Translations under genes and position numbers: made by a program
Shown: positions 20,516 to 29,991 of the stretch, piece by piece
How positions within the stretch are numbered: position 1 is the first letter of the stretch
Layout: the number at the start of each line of letters is the position of its first letter
Notes under the pieces: model-generated
The model's input: the letters and a program-made list of their open reading frames with translations, nothing else
Database searches by the model: none
What the model was told of the DNA's origin: nothing
Origin: Bacteroidales bacterium
GTDB lineage: Bacteria > Bacteroidota > Bacteroidia > Bacteroidales > F082
Direction: 5' to 3'
NCBI GenBank assembly: GCA_021647205.1
Contig: JAKIVD010000004.1
Coordinates: 98,316 to 162,315, forward strand
DNA length: 64,000 bases

Positions 20516-21901
20516 ATGAAATACAGAATTGAACACGACACCATGGGCGAGGTCAAAGTGCCTGCCGACAAATACTGGGGTGCCCAAACCCAGCGTTCAA
20601 AAATGAATTTTGAAATCGGGGACGAAGGCTCGATGCCCAAAGAGATCATCGAAGCATTTGCCTTTCTAAAAAAAGCTGCGGCGCTTACCAACGCAGAAAT
20701 TGGTGGTTTAGATCCGAAAAAAGCCGAGCTAATCGGCAAAGCTGCCGACGAAGTTATTGCCGGTCAACTACAGGGAAATTTTCCGCTTGTTATCTGGCAA
20801 ACCGGTTCGGGTACGCAGTCGAACATGAACATGAACGAGGTATTGGCCAACCGGGGGCACGTTATCAATGGCGGCAGCCTGGAGGATGACAAAAAGTTTC
20901 TTCACCCCAACGATGATGTCAACAAATCCCAGTCTTCAAACGATACTTTCCCTACGGCCATGCACATTGCAGCCTATAAGATGCTCATTGAAACCACCCT
21001 TCCCGGTGTGGAAATGCTTCGGGATGCACTGCATAAAAAAGCCATCGAATTCAAGGATATTGTAAAAACCGGGCGTACCCACCTGATGGATGCCACCCCG
21101 CTGACACTGGGACAGGAATTTTCAGGTTACGTGGCCCAGCTCGATTATGGACTCAAGGCCCTGAAAGCCACCTTTGACCATTTGTCGGAACTGGCCCTGG
21201 GCGGGACAGCCGTAGGTACGGGACTGAACACCCCTCCGGGCTATGCGGAAAAAGTAGCCCGAAAGATTTCGGAACTGACGGGTTATCCTTTCAAAACGGC
21301 GCCCAACAAATTCGAAGCTCTTTCGGCCCACGATGCCATCGTGGAAACTTCGGGTGCTTTGAAACAGTTGGCCGTCAGCCTGATGCACATTGGCAACAAC
21401 GTCCGCCTGCTGGCCAGCGGCCCGCGCTGCAGCATCGGCGAGATCCAGTTGCCCGCCAACGAACCCGGTTCGTCCATTATGCCGGGTAAAGTTAATCCTA
21501 CACAAAATGAAGCCCTTACGATGGTTTGTGCCCAGGTTATCGGTAACGATGCGGCCATCACTGCCGGCGGGATGCAGGGTCATTTTCAGTTGAATGTGTT
21601 TAAACCGGTGATGATTGCCAACCTGTTGCAAGCCGCACGTTTGTTGGGCGATGCCTGTGTTTCGTTCACCAAAAATGCGGTAGTGGGCATCGAGCCCAAC
21701 CACAAAGCCATCAAAGAAAACCTGGACAACTCGCTGATGCTGGTCACTGCACTGAACACCCACATCGGCTACGAGAAGGCGGCTAAGATTGCCAAGAAAG
21801 CCCATGCCGAAGGAACAACCCTTCGCGAAGCAGCTTTGGAACTGGGTTTTCTGACAGATGCTGAATTCACCGAATGGGTTGACCCTGCCAAAATGATTTG
21901 A
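20516..21901 (+). CDS. fumC: Class II fumarate hydratase
   Basis: This 461-residue enzyme reversibly hydrates fumarate to malate. It has [15 protein letters not shown], the [11 protein letters not shown] stretch, [18 protein letters not shown] and the superfamily signature [11 protein letters not shown], all intact. Class II fumarases are iron-free and oxygen-stable. The gene is single; the next ORF on the strand begins 33 bp later but is unrelated. Confidence 0.97.
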   Translation: MKYRIEHDTMGEVKVPADKYWGAQTQRSKMNFEIGDEGSMPKEIIEAFAFLKKAAALTNAEIGGLDPKKAELIGKAADEVIAGQLQGNFPLVIWQTGSGTQSNMNMNEVLANRGHVINGGSLEDDKKFLHPNDDVNKSQSSNDTFPTAMHIAAYKMLIETTLPGVEMLRDALHKKAIEFKDIVKTGRTHLMDATPLTLGQEFSGYVAQLDYGLKALKATFDHLSELALGGTAVGTGLNTPPGYAEKVARKISELTGYPFKTAPNKFEALSAHDAIVETSGALKQLAVSLMHIGNNVRLLASGPRCSIGEIQLPANEPGSSIMPGKVNPTQNEALTMVCAQVIGNDAAITAGGMQGHFQLNVFKPVMIANLLQAARLLGDACVSFTKNAVVGIEPNHKAIKENLDNSLMLVTALNTHIGYEKAAKIAKKAHAEGTTLREAALELGFLTDAEFTEWVDPAKMI

Positions 21902-21934
21902 TTTTGTATCTTCACCGGGCAAAACTGCCGAAGC

Positions 21935-22378
21935 ATGAACGCGCCCGGAATTTGGATGCACATCATTTGGGCCACCAAAGCATACGAGCCCTGTTTGGTT
22001 GGCGGGGTAGCAGATTACCTCAACGATTATTTAATTGGGAAATCTGCGGACCTGGGCGCAAGGGTTAAAGGATTGAACGTTCAGCCTGAGCACGTGCATA
22101 TTTTGATCGACCTGCCGGTGGCCCTCAGCTTAAGTGACTTTATGCACGAACTGAAGGGTGCCTCGTCGTACTGGGTAAACAAACACCGTTTATGCAAGCA
22201 TCTGTTCCGATGGCAGAAAGGTTTCGATGCTTACAGTGTTGGTGAAGAAGACCTTTACACTTTGCTGCATGATTTTGAAGATCAAACTGTCATCCACAAA
22301 AGCCTGAGTTTCCAGGCGGAACGCAAGGTATTTCGCGAAAAAGCAGGAACAAAACATCAAAAAAATGGAACAATCTGA
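21935..22378 (+). CDS. Y1 (IS200/REP-type) transposase homologue lacking the usual tyrosine
   Basis: This 147-residue protein matches HUH/Y1 transposases: IIWATKAYEP at the N-terminus, the HUH metal motif in QPEHVHIL (His53 and His55), LSDFMHELKGASSYWVN and FRWQKGFDAYSV. In homologues the nucleophilic Tyr lies in a YIxNQ-like helix before HHK..SF. Here the ungapped equivalent is HDFEDQTVIHKSLSF, with Asp113 where the Tyr should be; Tyr108 is five residues away. No hairpin ends or second IS gene were found. The N-terminus seems a few residues short. It could be a domesticated or dead relative. Confidence 0.75.
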   Translation: MNAPGIWMHIIWATKAYEPCLVGGVADYLNDYLIGKSADLGARVKGLNVQPEHVHILIDLPVALSLSDFMHELKGASSYWVNKHRLCKHLFRWQKGFDAYSVGEEDLYTLLHDFEDQTVIHKSLSFQAERKVFREKAGTKHQKNGTI

Positions 22379-22637
22379 CAAAGCCGTCATCTTACAACTG
22401 CACTCATTGAAAATGAAGATGGAGCCGGGCACCTACTTCTGGTGTGCCTGCGGGCGAAGCAACAAACAACCGTTTTGTGATGGTTCGCACCGGGGAACTG
22501 CCTTCCGGCCGGAAAAGGTGGTCATCGAAAAACCACAGCACGTGGCCTGGTGCATGTGCCGCCACAGCAAAAAAGGCGCTTTCTGCGACAACAAACACCG
22601 GGAACTGCCGGGCTACCTGAAAAAAGAGGACAGGTAA
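22365..22637 (+). CDS. Tandem CDGSH iron-sulfur protein
   Basis: This 90-residue protein has two CDGSH-type [2Fe-2S] sites. The first is canonical (Cys27, Cys29, Cys38, His42 in CACGRSNKQPFCDGSH); the second is a variant (Cys63, Cys65, Cys74, His78, CDNKH in place of CDGSH). This is the small prokaryotic tandem class related to mitoNEET/Miner2; roles in electron transfer or redox sensing are known for the family. It overlaps the end of the Y1-homologue gene by 14 bp, suggesting translational coupling. Confidence 0.88.
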   Translation: MEQSDKAVILQLHSLKMKMEPGTYFWCACGRSNKQPFCDGSHRGTAFRPEKVVIEKPQHVAWCMCRHSKKGAFCDNKHRELPGYLKKEDR

Positions 22638-22646
22638 CCAGAATTC

Positions 22647-22679
22647 AACTTTTCCAAAGTTCGGAACTTTGGAAAAGTT
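22647..22679. terminator. Bidirectional hairpin between convergent genes
   Basis: A perfect 15-bp inverted repeat (AACTTTTCCAAAGTT / AACTTTGGAAAAGTT) with a 3-nt loop CGG, lying exactly between the convergent CDGSH and glycosyltransferase genes. It has no long T-run, so termination is inferred from position and stability. Confidence 0.7.
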
Positions 22680-22686
22680 CTTCTTT

Positions 22687-24246
22687 TCAACGCATTGCGG
22701 GTAGCTTTTTCAACCCCCGCAGGCGAAAAACAAAAGCCCGTTTCACTTCTTTTTTCCCGGCAAAAATGTGGATGGTGTCGGCGGCTTCCACTTTTTCGAA
22801 GTACCCGTCCAGACTGCCGTAAGGCGAGCGGTAGTCCCGGCTGTCAGTGAGGTAGTAGGCATCCATGCCTTGTGTTAAGGGACCATTTATCCGGTTGATC
22901 CAGGCGTATTTGTGGATGCGTTCAAGCGGCCCCAGGCCGTAAACTTTCATGCCAAGCGGTGAAGCGGCGTAATAGTCGTAATTGGCCAGGGGAAACCAGT
23001 TGTCGCCGGTCAGAAAAGCATTTTCCGGCATGCTGCCGTTGTCGCGGTCTCGCTCAACAATTTTTGCAAATTCAATCCCTGCCTGCCTGAAACCAGTCAG
23101 GTCGAGTGAAGGGTCATTTTTACCCAAATTGTGGTAAGCGGTGGAATAGTCAACTTGAAAAAGGGACAGTCGGACCTGCAAAATCCCAAGAAGCAAAATA
23201 ATAAAAAGTAAAAACAGTGTCCCGTACAGGACTGCCGATACCCGGAATCTTTGCGCAACTTTTTGCTGGTCGAGCCAGGCGGCTGCCAGGATGACCAGGC
23301 TGGTGTATGCCGGTGCCGACCAATGGGGAAGAGTACTTCTGAAAAGTGAAAAAATATGAAAAGTGAAAATCAGCGGTAAAGTTGCCAGTAAGATGATGCG
23401 GTTGTGCGCCTTGCCAATCTTGAGTTTTCCTCTGAAGCCGGCTATTACAGCAAGCACAATCAGTACAAAATTAACGGGATTGTTGTAAAAGAATTCGCCC
23501 GCAATTTCGGTAAGAAAATAATTCGGGCTTAAGCTGCTGTCCAGCAGGTTCACCCTTTCCCCCTGGAAACGGAAACTGACAAAATCGTTTTGCAGGTTCC
23601 AGTAAATTATGGGTAAAGTAAACAGCAGGGAAATGAAAATGGAGAGGTACAGCCATTTGCTTCTGAACCATTCACGGTTATAAATACCGATGTACAGCAA
23701 AGCCCCCAACCAAAGAAAGACCGTGGTGTATTTTGATAAGATTCCCAGACCAAGAACAAAACCTAAATTCAACATCCGTATCCCCGACACAGGCTGGTGC
23801 GGACAAAAAGGCAGGGTACGGAGCATCAACCGCAGGGAGAGTAACCAGAAAAAATTTTGCGGTGTATCCGGAAGGATAAAAATGCCTGTGATGACAAAAC
23901 CGTAAATTGAAGCCGTGAACAACAATGCTGCGTAAAAGCCGGCTCGTTCGTTGCGCAGGATTCTCCCCAAATCAAAAACCAGCCACAGGTTTATTGCCCC
24001 AAAAACCACCGAAGCCAGTCGCAGGAAAAATTCGCTGTCGAAAAGCAGGTTCAGGCTGAAGAGTTGAATCACCCAGCCCACCATGGGCGGATGGTCGAAA
24101 TGCGACCAGTCAGGATAAAGGGCGTACAGGCGGTAGTACACTTCGTCGTTCCCCAGCTCCAGAAAGCCGGCCAAAAGCCCCCTGACCAGCGTGGAAATCC
24201 CGATCAGCAGCCACAAATAATTCCGGTAGTTGGGAGAGGTTTTCAT
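22687..24246 (-). CDS. Family 39 (ArnT-like) membrane glycosyltransferase
   Basis: This protein of about 519 residues (start MKTSPNYRN) has about eleven membrane segments and the GT-C acidic motif in GNDEVYYRLY (Asp34-Glu35) followed by the SHFDHPPMVGW loop, as in ArnT/PMT-family enzymes that transfer sugars from polyprenyl phosphates to lipids or proteins. A soluble C-terminal segment follows the last helix. A longer in-frame start at 24291 would overlap the upstream gene by 41 bp; the chosen ATG lies 4 bp beyond that gene's stop. Acceptor and sugar unknown. Confidence 0.82.
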   Translation of the reverse strand: MKTSPNYRNYLWLLIGISTLVRGLLAGFLELGNDEVYYRLYALYPDWSHFDHPPMVGWVIQLFSLNLLFDSEFFLRLASVVFGAINLWLVFDLGRILRNERAGFYAALLFTASIYGFVITGIFILPDTPQNFFWLLSLRLMLRTLPFCPHQPVSGIRMLNLGFVLGLGILSKYTTVFLWLGALLYIGIYNREWFRSKWLYLSIFISLLFTLPIIYWNLQNDFVSFRFQGERVNLLDSSLSPNYFLTEIAGEFFYNNPVNFVLIVLAVIAGFRGKLKIGKAHNRIILLATLPLIFTFHIFSLFRSTLPHWSAPAYTSLVILAAAWLDQQKVAQRFRVSAVLYGTLFLLFIILLLGILQVRLSLFQVDYSTAYHNLGKNDPSLDLTGFRQAGIEFAKIVERDRDNGSMPENAFLTGDNWFPLANYDYYAASPLGMKVYGLGPLERIHKYAWINRINGPLTQGMDAYYLTDSRDYRSPYGSLDGYFEKVEAADTIHIFAGKKEVKRAFVFRLRGLKKLPAMR

Positions 24247-24250
24247 CGGT

Positions 24251-25450
24251 TTAAAGCTTGGGTTTTTTCTGTCTCCATTTGGCATACACAAACACCAGCC
24301 CTAACAGGAACAAAAAATATAAGATGCGCAAACGCAAAGTTGCTGAAGCATCAACGGTTGCCGTTTTCAGCGACCGGGGTGCATCACCTTCGTATCGTAC
24401 AACGGGGTTCAGAAACAGGGTGAAGGTGTAGTCGAACATGGCTTCGGTACGGATGTAGGGGTCGTCGGGACGGATCACGTAAGATGCCTTTTTGGCATTG
24501 GATACCTCTTTGCGTACAGTTCCGTTTTCACCGATGAATTTGATAGTCATTGCCTTCCTGCTGAAAGAAACCTTGAAAGTGTCTCCCTCCGGTTTTGCAT
24601 TTGTCAGGTAGGGCAGGCGTTTTAGTTTTTCCGCTTTCTCAGCAATGGAAACATTATTCTCGGTATAAAAATCAACACCGTAATTCCTGCCTGCTTTCAG
24701 GCTGTTGATGATCTCCGCTCTGTTGGTGTTCACGGCATTGATTACCGTAAACTTCCGCCCGACTTCGCTTGGGCGCAAAACGTCGTGTGCATCATCATCC
24801 GCAAGTATCCACACCAACTGGCCGGAACTCAGCGCCGCATCCCAGTGTTCGACGGAAAGAAAAAGGTTACCCAGCACTTCCATCATCCTGTAATTTGTAA
24901 GGTATTTCAAATCCTCAGTATTGTAACTTTCGTTAAGAAGGGGGTGGGCAAGAACAACAATCTGACACTGTGGATTGAGTAAATCGATGATGTACTGCTT
25001 CATGCTCAGTGTCTGAAAAAGAATGAAGTCTGTCCAGAGCACTTCATCTGCACCAATGCAAACCTGGTGTGTTCTCGAAATGTTGTATCCGTGCTCATAA
25101 GTGGGAATAAAAAATAATTTGTTTTTATTGTGCCGGTTGATTTTCTGGTAATCGGAGGTGGCCACGTAATCAAAACCCAGTTCCCGGTACACGCTATCAA
25201 TCAGCTCGTTGCTGTTCTTCCTGCCATTGGTAATACCCATCCATGCTTTGGATTGCACCTGGAAATTATACCTGCGCCACATGCTGGAGTCCATCCCCCG
25301 GTAGGGGTTGTACAGATTCTTACCCCGGAAAGCTTTCGGCTCCGAGAATTTGTAAACCGGTGCCATCAGGTAAAACGACACCAACACCGCAACCAGGATA
25401 AAGATTGTCAAAGAAAAAAAACGGAGAAAAAAACGCAGGAGCTTTTTCAT
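24251..25450 (-). CDS. Membrane-anchored degenerate PHP-like protein
   Basis: This 399-residue protein has a helix at residues 8-29 and another near 372-390. The middle resembles a PHP-type metal hydrolase fold: FDYVATSDYQKIN, PTYEHGYNIS, VVLAHPLL and LADDDAHDVLRPSE line up with PHP metal motifs two to four. The first motif (normally HxH) is missing; that stretch reads WMGITNGRKNSNE. I do not know a characterised homologue. It directly precedes the GT39 gene in an apparent two-gene operon, so a role in envelope glycan or lipid handling is a guess. Confidence 0.55.
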   Translation of the reverse strand: MKKLLRFFLRFFSLTIFILVAVLVSFYLMAPVYKFSEPKAFRGKNLYNPYRGMDSSMWRRYNFQVQSKAWMGITNGRKNSNELIDSVYRELGFDYVATSDYQKINRHNKNKLFFIPTYEHGYNISRTHQVCIGADEVLWTDFILFQTLSMKQYIIDLLNPQCQIVVLAHPLLNESYNTEDLKYLTNYRMMEVLGNLFLSVEHWDAALSSGQLVWILADDDAHDVLRPSEVGRKFTVINAVNTNRAEIINSLKAGRNYGVDFYTENNVSIAEKAEKLKRLPYLTNAKPEGDTFKVSFSRKAMTIKFIGENGTVRKEVSNAKKASYVIRPDDPYIRTEAMFDYTFTLFLNPVVRYEGDAPRSLKTATVDASATLRLRILYFLFLLGLVFVYAKWRQKKPKL

Positions 25451-25588
25451 TCTGTAAAAATATCGATGCAAAACTAACAATTACTGCTCAGTTTCAGCGG
25501 CTACAAAAAGCAATTTGTTTTTGAAAAAGGGCAATGCAATCCGCAATAAAATCAGAATAATGTTAAGCTTCTGCTTGAAAATAATTTG

Positions 25589-25596
25589 TACTTTTG
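25589..25596 (+). promoter_or_regulatory. -7 box of suf operon promoter
   Basis: TACTTTTG matches TAnnTTTG, 36 bp before the sufB start at 25632. No Rrf2-type regulator gene lies nearby. Confidence 0.55.
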
Positions 25597-25631
25597 CGAC
25601 CTTATTTAAATTTAATCTAAATAGGGGTATA

Positions 25632-27086
25632 ATGAAGGATGAGTCAGGGAAAAATGGTGTGTTAGAAGAGGTTACATCGGGTGATTACAAATACGGTTTT
25701 GTAACCAATATCGAAACCGAGACCGCACCCAGGGGACTGAACGAGGACACCATCCGTTTTATTTCGGCTAAGAAGAACGAGCCGGACTGGATGCTGGAAT
25801 TCCGCCTGACTGCTTTCCGCCACTGGCTGACGCTGACAGAACCGGCCTGGGCACACATCGAATACCCGGTAATTGATTTTCAGGACATTATTTACTACGC
25901 AGCGCCAAAAAAGAAAAAAGAATTTGAAAGCCTCGATGAGGTTGACCCCGAATTGCTGGATACTTTTAACAAGCTGGGCATTTCGCTTGAAGAGCAAAAA
26001 AAGCTGAGTGGTGTTGCCGTTGATGTGGTCATGGACAGCGTTTCGGTGAAGACCACCTTTCAGGACACCCTTGCGAAACACGGAATCATCTTCTGCTCTT
26101 TCAGCGAGGCGGTACGAAACCACCCCGGCTTGGTAAAAAAATACATGGGCACAGTTGTGCCTTACCGCGACAATTATTATGCTGCCCTTAACTCGGCTGT
26201 TTTCAGCGACGGTTCGTTTTGCTACATCCCCGAGGGGGTGCGCTGTCCCATTGAGCTTTCCACGTATTTCCGAATTAATGCGGCCAACACGGGACAGTTC
26301 GAACGGACATTGATTGTTGCCGAAGCGGGAAGTTATGTAAGTTACCTGGAAGGCTGTACGGCACCCCAGCGCGACGAAAACCAATTGCATGCGGCCATTG
26401 TTGAAATCCTTGCCATGGATGATGCCGAAGTCAAATACTCCACGGTGCAAAACTGGTATCCCGGCGACAAGAATGGAAAAGGGGGCGTTTACAATTTCGT
26501 TACCAAGCGTGGTCTGTGCAAAGGACGGAACTCCAAAATAAGCTGGACACAGGTGGAAACCGGCTCGGCCATCACCTGGAAATACCCTTCCTGCATTTTG
26601 CGTGGCGACAATTCGGTGGGCGAGTTTTACTCGGTTGCAGTCACCAACAACCACCAGCAGGCTGATACCGGTACGAAAATGATTCACATCGGGAAAAATA
26701 CCAGAAGTACCATCATTTCTAAAGGCATCTCGGCAGGTAAAAGCAACAACAGTTACCGGGGTTTGGTACAGGTTGCCAAAAAAGCCGACAATGCCCGCAA
26801 TTTTTCGCAGTGCGACTCGCTGCTGCTGGGCGATAAATGCGGGGCACACACTTTCCCGTACATTAAAACAGCCAACTCTTCTGCCATTGTGGAACACGAA
26901 GCCACTACTTCAAAAATATCGGAAGACCAGCTTTTTTACTGTCAGCAACGGGGAATTGACATGGAAAAGGCCATTGGCCTCATCGTGAACGGCTATGCCA
27001 AAGAGGTGTTGAAACAACTGCCCATGGAGTTTGCCGTGGAAGCTCAAAAACTGCTGGCCATCACACTGGAAGGAAGCGTTGGGTAA
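25632..27086 (+). CDS. sufB: Fe-S cluster scaffold protein SufB
   Basis: This 484-residue protein is the core scaffold of the SufBCD complex, on which Fe-S clusters are built. It has [21 protein letters not shown] (split by function but continuous), [20 protein letters not shown] and [20 protein letters not shown] with the assembly Cys at 403. I chose MKDESGKNG because the in-frame sequence upstream is AT-rich non-coding and contains the promoter box. The gene opens the suf operon; an unusual insertion separates it from sufC. Confidence 0.95.
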   Translation: MKDESGKNGVLEEVTSGDYKYGFVTNIETETAPRGLNEDTIRFISAKKNEPDWMLEFRLTAFRHWLTLTEPAWAHIEYPVIDFQDIIYYAAPKKKKEFESLDEVDPELLDTFNKLGISLEEQKKLSGVAVDVVMDSVSVKTTFQDTLAKHGIIFCSFSEAVRNHPGLVKKYMGTVVPYRDNYYAALNSAVFSDGSFCYIPEGVRCPIELSTYFRINAANTGQFERTLIVAEAGSYVSYLEGCTAPQRDENQLHAAIVEILAMDDAEVKYSTVQNWYPGDKNGKGGVYNFVTKRGLCKGRNSKISWTQVETGSAITWKYPSCILRGDNSVGEFYSVAVTNNHQQADTGTKMIHIGKNTRSTIISKGISAGKSNNSYRGLVQVAKKADNARNFSQCDSLLLGDKCGAHTFPYIKTANSSAIVEHEATTSKISEDQLFYCQQRGIDMEKAIGLIVNGYAKEVLKQLPMEFAVEAQKLLAITLEGSVG

Positions 27087-27095
27087 GGGAAGGGA

Positions 27096-27170
27096 GAGAA
27101 CGAAGGACGAGAACGAACTACGAAAGCGAACTAAGAGAACGAACTACGAGAATGAACTACGAGAATGAAC
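27096..27170. repeat. Degenerate 13-bp tandem repeat
   Basis: About six copies of a unit close to GAGAACGAACTAC, with variants GAGAATGAACTAC and GAAAGCGAACTA. It lies 10 bp past sufB and 43 bp before the four-helix-bundle gene. Confidence 0.9.
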
Positions 27171-27213
27171 AGTGGGTACGAAGGCTGGAAATAGTGAAAA
27201 CAAAAAGTGATAA

Positions 27214-27591
27214 ATGATGGCCATGAATGTTAAAAGATCCGATCTGGCAGACCGGCTGACAGATTTTTCAGTTCGGATCATCCGTATTGCGGAAAGCTTG
27301 CCGGTTATCAGGGCGGGAAGCTACATCGCAGATCAGATTATTCGCTCCGGTACATCTCCTGCTTTAAACTACGGCGATGCCCAGGATGCCGAATCGAACA
27401 AGGATTTTATTCATAAAATAAAGATCGTTTTGAAAGAACTCCGGGAAACCAGTGTGGCTTTGCAATTGATTTCCAAGCTCGAGATTTTCCCGGAACCCAA
27501 TGAGCTAAAAAGCATCAGGGATGAAAACAACCAACTGATTGCCATATTTGTTGCCAGCGTGAAAACGGCAAAAAATAAAATAAGGAAATAA
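27214..27591 (+). CDS. Four-helix bundle protein (S23/IVS family) inside the suf operon
   Basis: This 125-residue protein matches the four-helix-bundle family first known from 23S rRNA intervening sequences: LADRLTDFSVRIIRIAESLP, then YIADQIIRSGTSPALNYGDA and the charged helix KDFIHKIKIVLKELRETSVA. Family members form pentameric bundles of unknown function and often appear as movable single genes. Starts at 27217 or 27223 are also possible. It splits sufB from sufC and is bracketed by different tandem repeats on each side, which suggests insertion into the operon. Confidence 0.85.
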   Translation: MMAMNVKRSDLADRLTDFSVRIIRIAESLPVIRAGSYIADQIIRSGTSPALNYGDAQDAESNKDFIHKIKIVLKELRETSVALQLISKLEIFPEPNELKSIRDENNQLIAIFVASVKTAKNKIRK

Positions 27592-27603
27592 ATAATGAAA
27601 AAT

Positions 27604-27662
27604 GTTTTCGTCGTTCGTAAATCGTTTTCGTTATTCGTAAATCGTTTTCGTTATTCGTAAAT
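27604..27662. repeat. Three tandem copies of a 20-bp unit
   Basis: Copies of GTTTTCGTTATTCGTAAATC start at 27604 (one variant), 27624 and 27644, ending 9 bp before the sufC start. Confidence 0.9.
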
Positions 27663-27670
27663 ATAAAACT

Positions 27671-28420
27671 ATGTTACTCAATATAAAAAACCTCCACGTT
27701 TCCATCAATGGAAAAGAAATTCTTAAAGGCCTGAACCTTGGGGTAAACAAAGGGGAGGTGCATGCCATTATGGGGCCCAACGGAACAGGAAAAAGTACAC
27801 TCGCCGCTGCCATTACCGGCCGGGAAGGATACGAAATCACCAAAGGGGAAATTATTTACAAAGGCAAAAACATCAAAGATTTGTCCCCCGATGTAAGGGC
27901 AAACGAAGGCATCTTTTTGAGCTTTCAGTATCCAGTGGAGATCCCAGGCGTAAGCATGACCAATTTCATGCGTACTGCACTCAATGCGCAGCGCGAATAC
28001 AGAAAACTGCCACCAATGCCCGCAGCTGGGTTCCTGAAAAAAATGGAAGAAAAGAAGCAGTTGGTCGAAATACATGCCAGGATGACGAACCGCTCCGTCA
28101 ACGAAGGTTTTTCAGGCGGCGAAAAGAAAAAGAACGAGATATTTCAAATGGCCATGCTCGAACCGCAACTGGCCATTCTGGACGAAACAGATTCCGGTCT
28201 TGACATTGACGCCCTGCAAGTTGTGGCCAAAGGGGTAAACGCCCTGCGTTCGCCTGATAACGGTTTTGTCGTCATCACTCATTACCAGCGCCTGCTCGAA
28301 TACATTGTCCCCGATTTTGTACATGTGATGTATGATGGCCGCATTGTAAAATCAGGTGGCAAAGGCCTGGCTTTTGAACTCGAAGAAAAAGGTTACGACT
28401 GGATTAAAAAAACAGCTTGA
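27671..28420 (+). CDS. sufC: Fe-S assembly ATPase SufC
   Basis: This 249-residue ABC-type ATPase powers the SufBCD scaffold. It has Walker A IMGPNGTGKST (Lys41), the Q-loop in FLSFQYPVEIPG, the signature FSGGEKKKNE and Walker B LAILDETDSGLD, all intact, and no membrane segments. It lies upstream of sufD with a 13-bp spacer. Confidence 0.97.
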   Translation: MLLNIKNLHVSINGKEILKGLNLGVNKGEVHAIMGPNGTGKSTLAAAITGREGYEITKGEIIYKGKNIKDLSPDVRANEGIFLSFQYPVEIPGVSMTNFMRTALNAQREYRKLPPMPAAGFLKKMEEKKQLVEIHARMTNRSVNEGFSGGEKKKNEIFQMAMLEPQLAILDETDSGLDIDALQVVAKGVNALRSPDNGFVVITHYQRLLEYIVPDFVHVMYDGRIVKSGGKGLAFELEEKGYDWIKKTA

Positions 28421-28433
28421 AATTTAGCAGTCC

Positions 28434-29852
28434 ATGCAAAACACTGACAAAAAATACAATCGCCTTGAGCAAAGCCTGATTGCTTTCTTTGAAAAAAAGA
28501 AAGCAGACCTGTCGGCCAATTGCAGCCCGAAGATTGTCCTTTCGCGACAACAGGCTTTCGATGAATTTCAAAGAACCGGATTGCCTACATCTACAGATGA
28601 AAACTGGAAAAATACACGTATTGAAAAACTGTACAACGAAAGTTTTCAGCCGGACAACCCGCCAACCGGTTACGAAAAATCGGCCAGCGAAATCTTCCAG
28701 TGTGAAATCCACGGTTTCGATGCACACGTTATTTCCATGCTCAATGGCTGGTATTACTGTCCTGAAGGCATGCAGTTGCAAACGCTAAAGGATGGGCTTG
28801 TCGTGGGAAGTATTATCGCAGCACAAAAGCAATACCCTGAACTCTTCGATAGATATTTTGATGAAATTGCTCAAAACCGGAAACACGGACTTACAGCAGT
28901 TAGCAGGGCGCTTTTTCGGGATGGGGTTTTTATTTATGTCCCGGATGGTGTTGAGGTTAAGAAGGCCTTGCAGTTAATTAAAATTGTAAACCGCGATGAG
29001 AAAATGATGGTCAATTCGCGCAACCTTATCATACTCGGAAAAAACAGCAAACTCTCTTTGTTGCATTGCGATGATTCCATCAACCACAATCCCGGTTTTA
29101 TCAATACCTTTACTGAAGTGCAACTGGGGGAGAACGCCTCCATTGAATTGTACAAACTCCAGAATATCAATAATGAAACTGCCCTGCTCAACAGTACTTT
29201 CATCAGGCAGGAACGGAACAGCCGCTCAAAGGTCAATGTAGTTACACTCAATGGCGGACTGATAAGAAACGAACTGAATGTGGACTTGCTGGGCGAAGGC
29301 GCCGATGCTGATTTAAACGGTATTTACCTGATGGACAATGAACAACATATCGACAACCAGGTTTTTGTAAACCATGCTGTTCCCAACTGCACAAGTAGTG
29401 AATTGTTTAAGGGCGTACTCGACGAGAAAGCCACCGGGGTTTTTAATGGAAATATTTTTGTTGCCCGCGATGCGCAAAATACCAATGCATTTCAGCGCAA
29501 CAACAACATCCTGTTGAGCCCGACAGCGAAAATAGATACACGCCCTTTTCTGGAAATTTATGCCGACGATGTAAAGTGCAGCCATGGGGCTACCGTGGGC
29601 CAGTTGGATGAAGAAGCCCTCTTTTACCTGAAACAACGTGGTATTCCGCGACAGGATGCCTACCTGCTTTTGATGTATGCTTTCACCGCCGAGGTAACCG
29701 GTAAAATTGCAATTAATGCGCTGCGGTCGAATATTGAAGACATGATTAAGAAACGGCTAAGGGGCGAACTGGCCATCTGCGAAAAGTGTGTGCTCCACTG
29801 CAACCACCCCGTCATCCCCCTGGAATTTGAAATTGACATGAGTAGGGTTTGA
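28434..29852 (+). CDS. sufD: Fe-S assembly protein SufD
   Basis: This 472-residue protein pairs with SufB in the SufBC2D complex and is needed for iron entry. It has the beta-helix core with RDGVFIYVPDGVEVKKALQL, DTRPFLEIYADDVKCSHGAT (His in the conserved CSHG) and DEEALFYLKQRGIPRQDA. The length is slightly larger than E. coli SufD. It ends 139 bp before sufS; the gap holds a tandem repeat. Confidence 0.95.
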   Translation: MQNTDKKYNRLEQSLIAFFEKKKADLSANCSPKIVLSRQQAFDEFQRTGLPTSTDENWKNTRIEKLYNESFQPDNPPTGYEKSASEIFQCEIHGFDAHVISMLNGWYYCPEGMQLQTLKDGLVVGSIIAAQKQYPELFDRYFDEIAQNRKHGLTAVSRALFRDGVFIYVPDGVEVKKALQLIKIVNRDEKMMVNSRNLIILGKNSKLSLLHCDDSINHNPGFINTFTEVQLGENASIELYKLQNINNETALLNSTFIRQERNSRSKVNVVTLNGGLIRNELNVDLLGEGADADLNGIYLMDNEQHIDNQVFVNHAVPNCTSSELFKGVLDEKATGVFNGNIFVARDAQNTNAFQRNNNILLSPTAKIDTRPFLEIYADDVKCSHGATVGQLDEEALFYLKQRGIPRQDAYLLLMYAFTAEVTGKIAINALRSNIEDMIKKRLRGELAICEKCVLHCNHPVIPLEFEIDMSRV

Positions 29853-29857
29853 AATAA

Positions 29858-29935
29858 TTTGAAAATTTGAAAATGTGCCAATTTGAAAATGTGCCAATCT
29901 GAAAGTTTGAAAATGGGGGAATTTGAAGTTTTTGA
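29858..29935. repeat. Tandem repeat of AATTTGAAAATGTGCC type
   Basis: Several imperfect copies of a unit near AATTTGAAAATGTGCC, alternating with shortened AATTTGAAAATG forms, in the sufD-sufS gap. Similar low-complexity arrays are common between genes in Bacteroidetes. Confidence 0.85.
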
Positions 29936-29991
29936 GAATTACGAGACGATGCTGAAGAATATTTTTGAGTTGCTGCAAAAAACAGGATCCA

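Noticed and set aside
25662..26838. Long antisense open frame of about 410 codons across sufB
   Set aside because: It lies entirely opposite a well-supported gene and its translation has no recognisable domain; it is a shadow frame caused by codon bias.
27604..27662. Possible CRISPR array in the 20-bp repeats before sufC
   Set aside because: Repeats are directly adjacent with no spacers and there are no cas genes.
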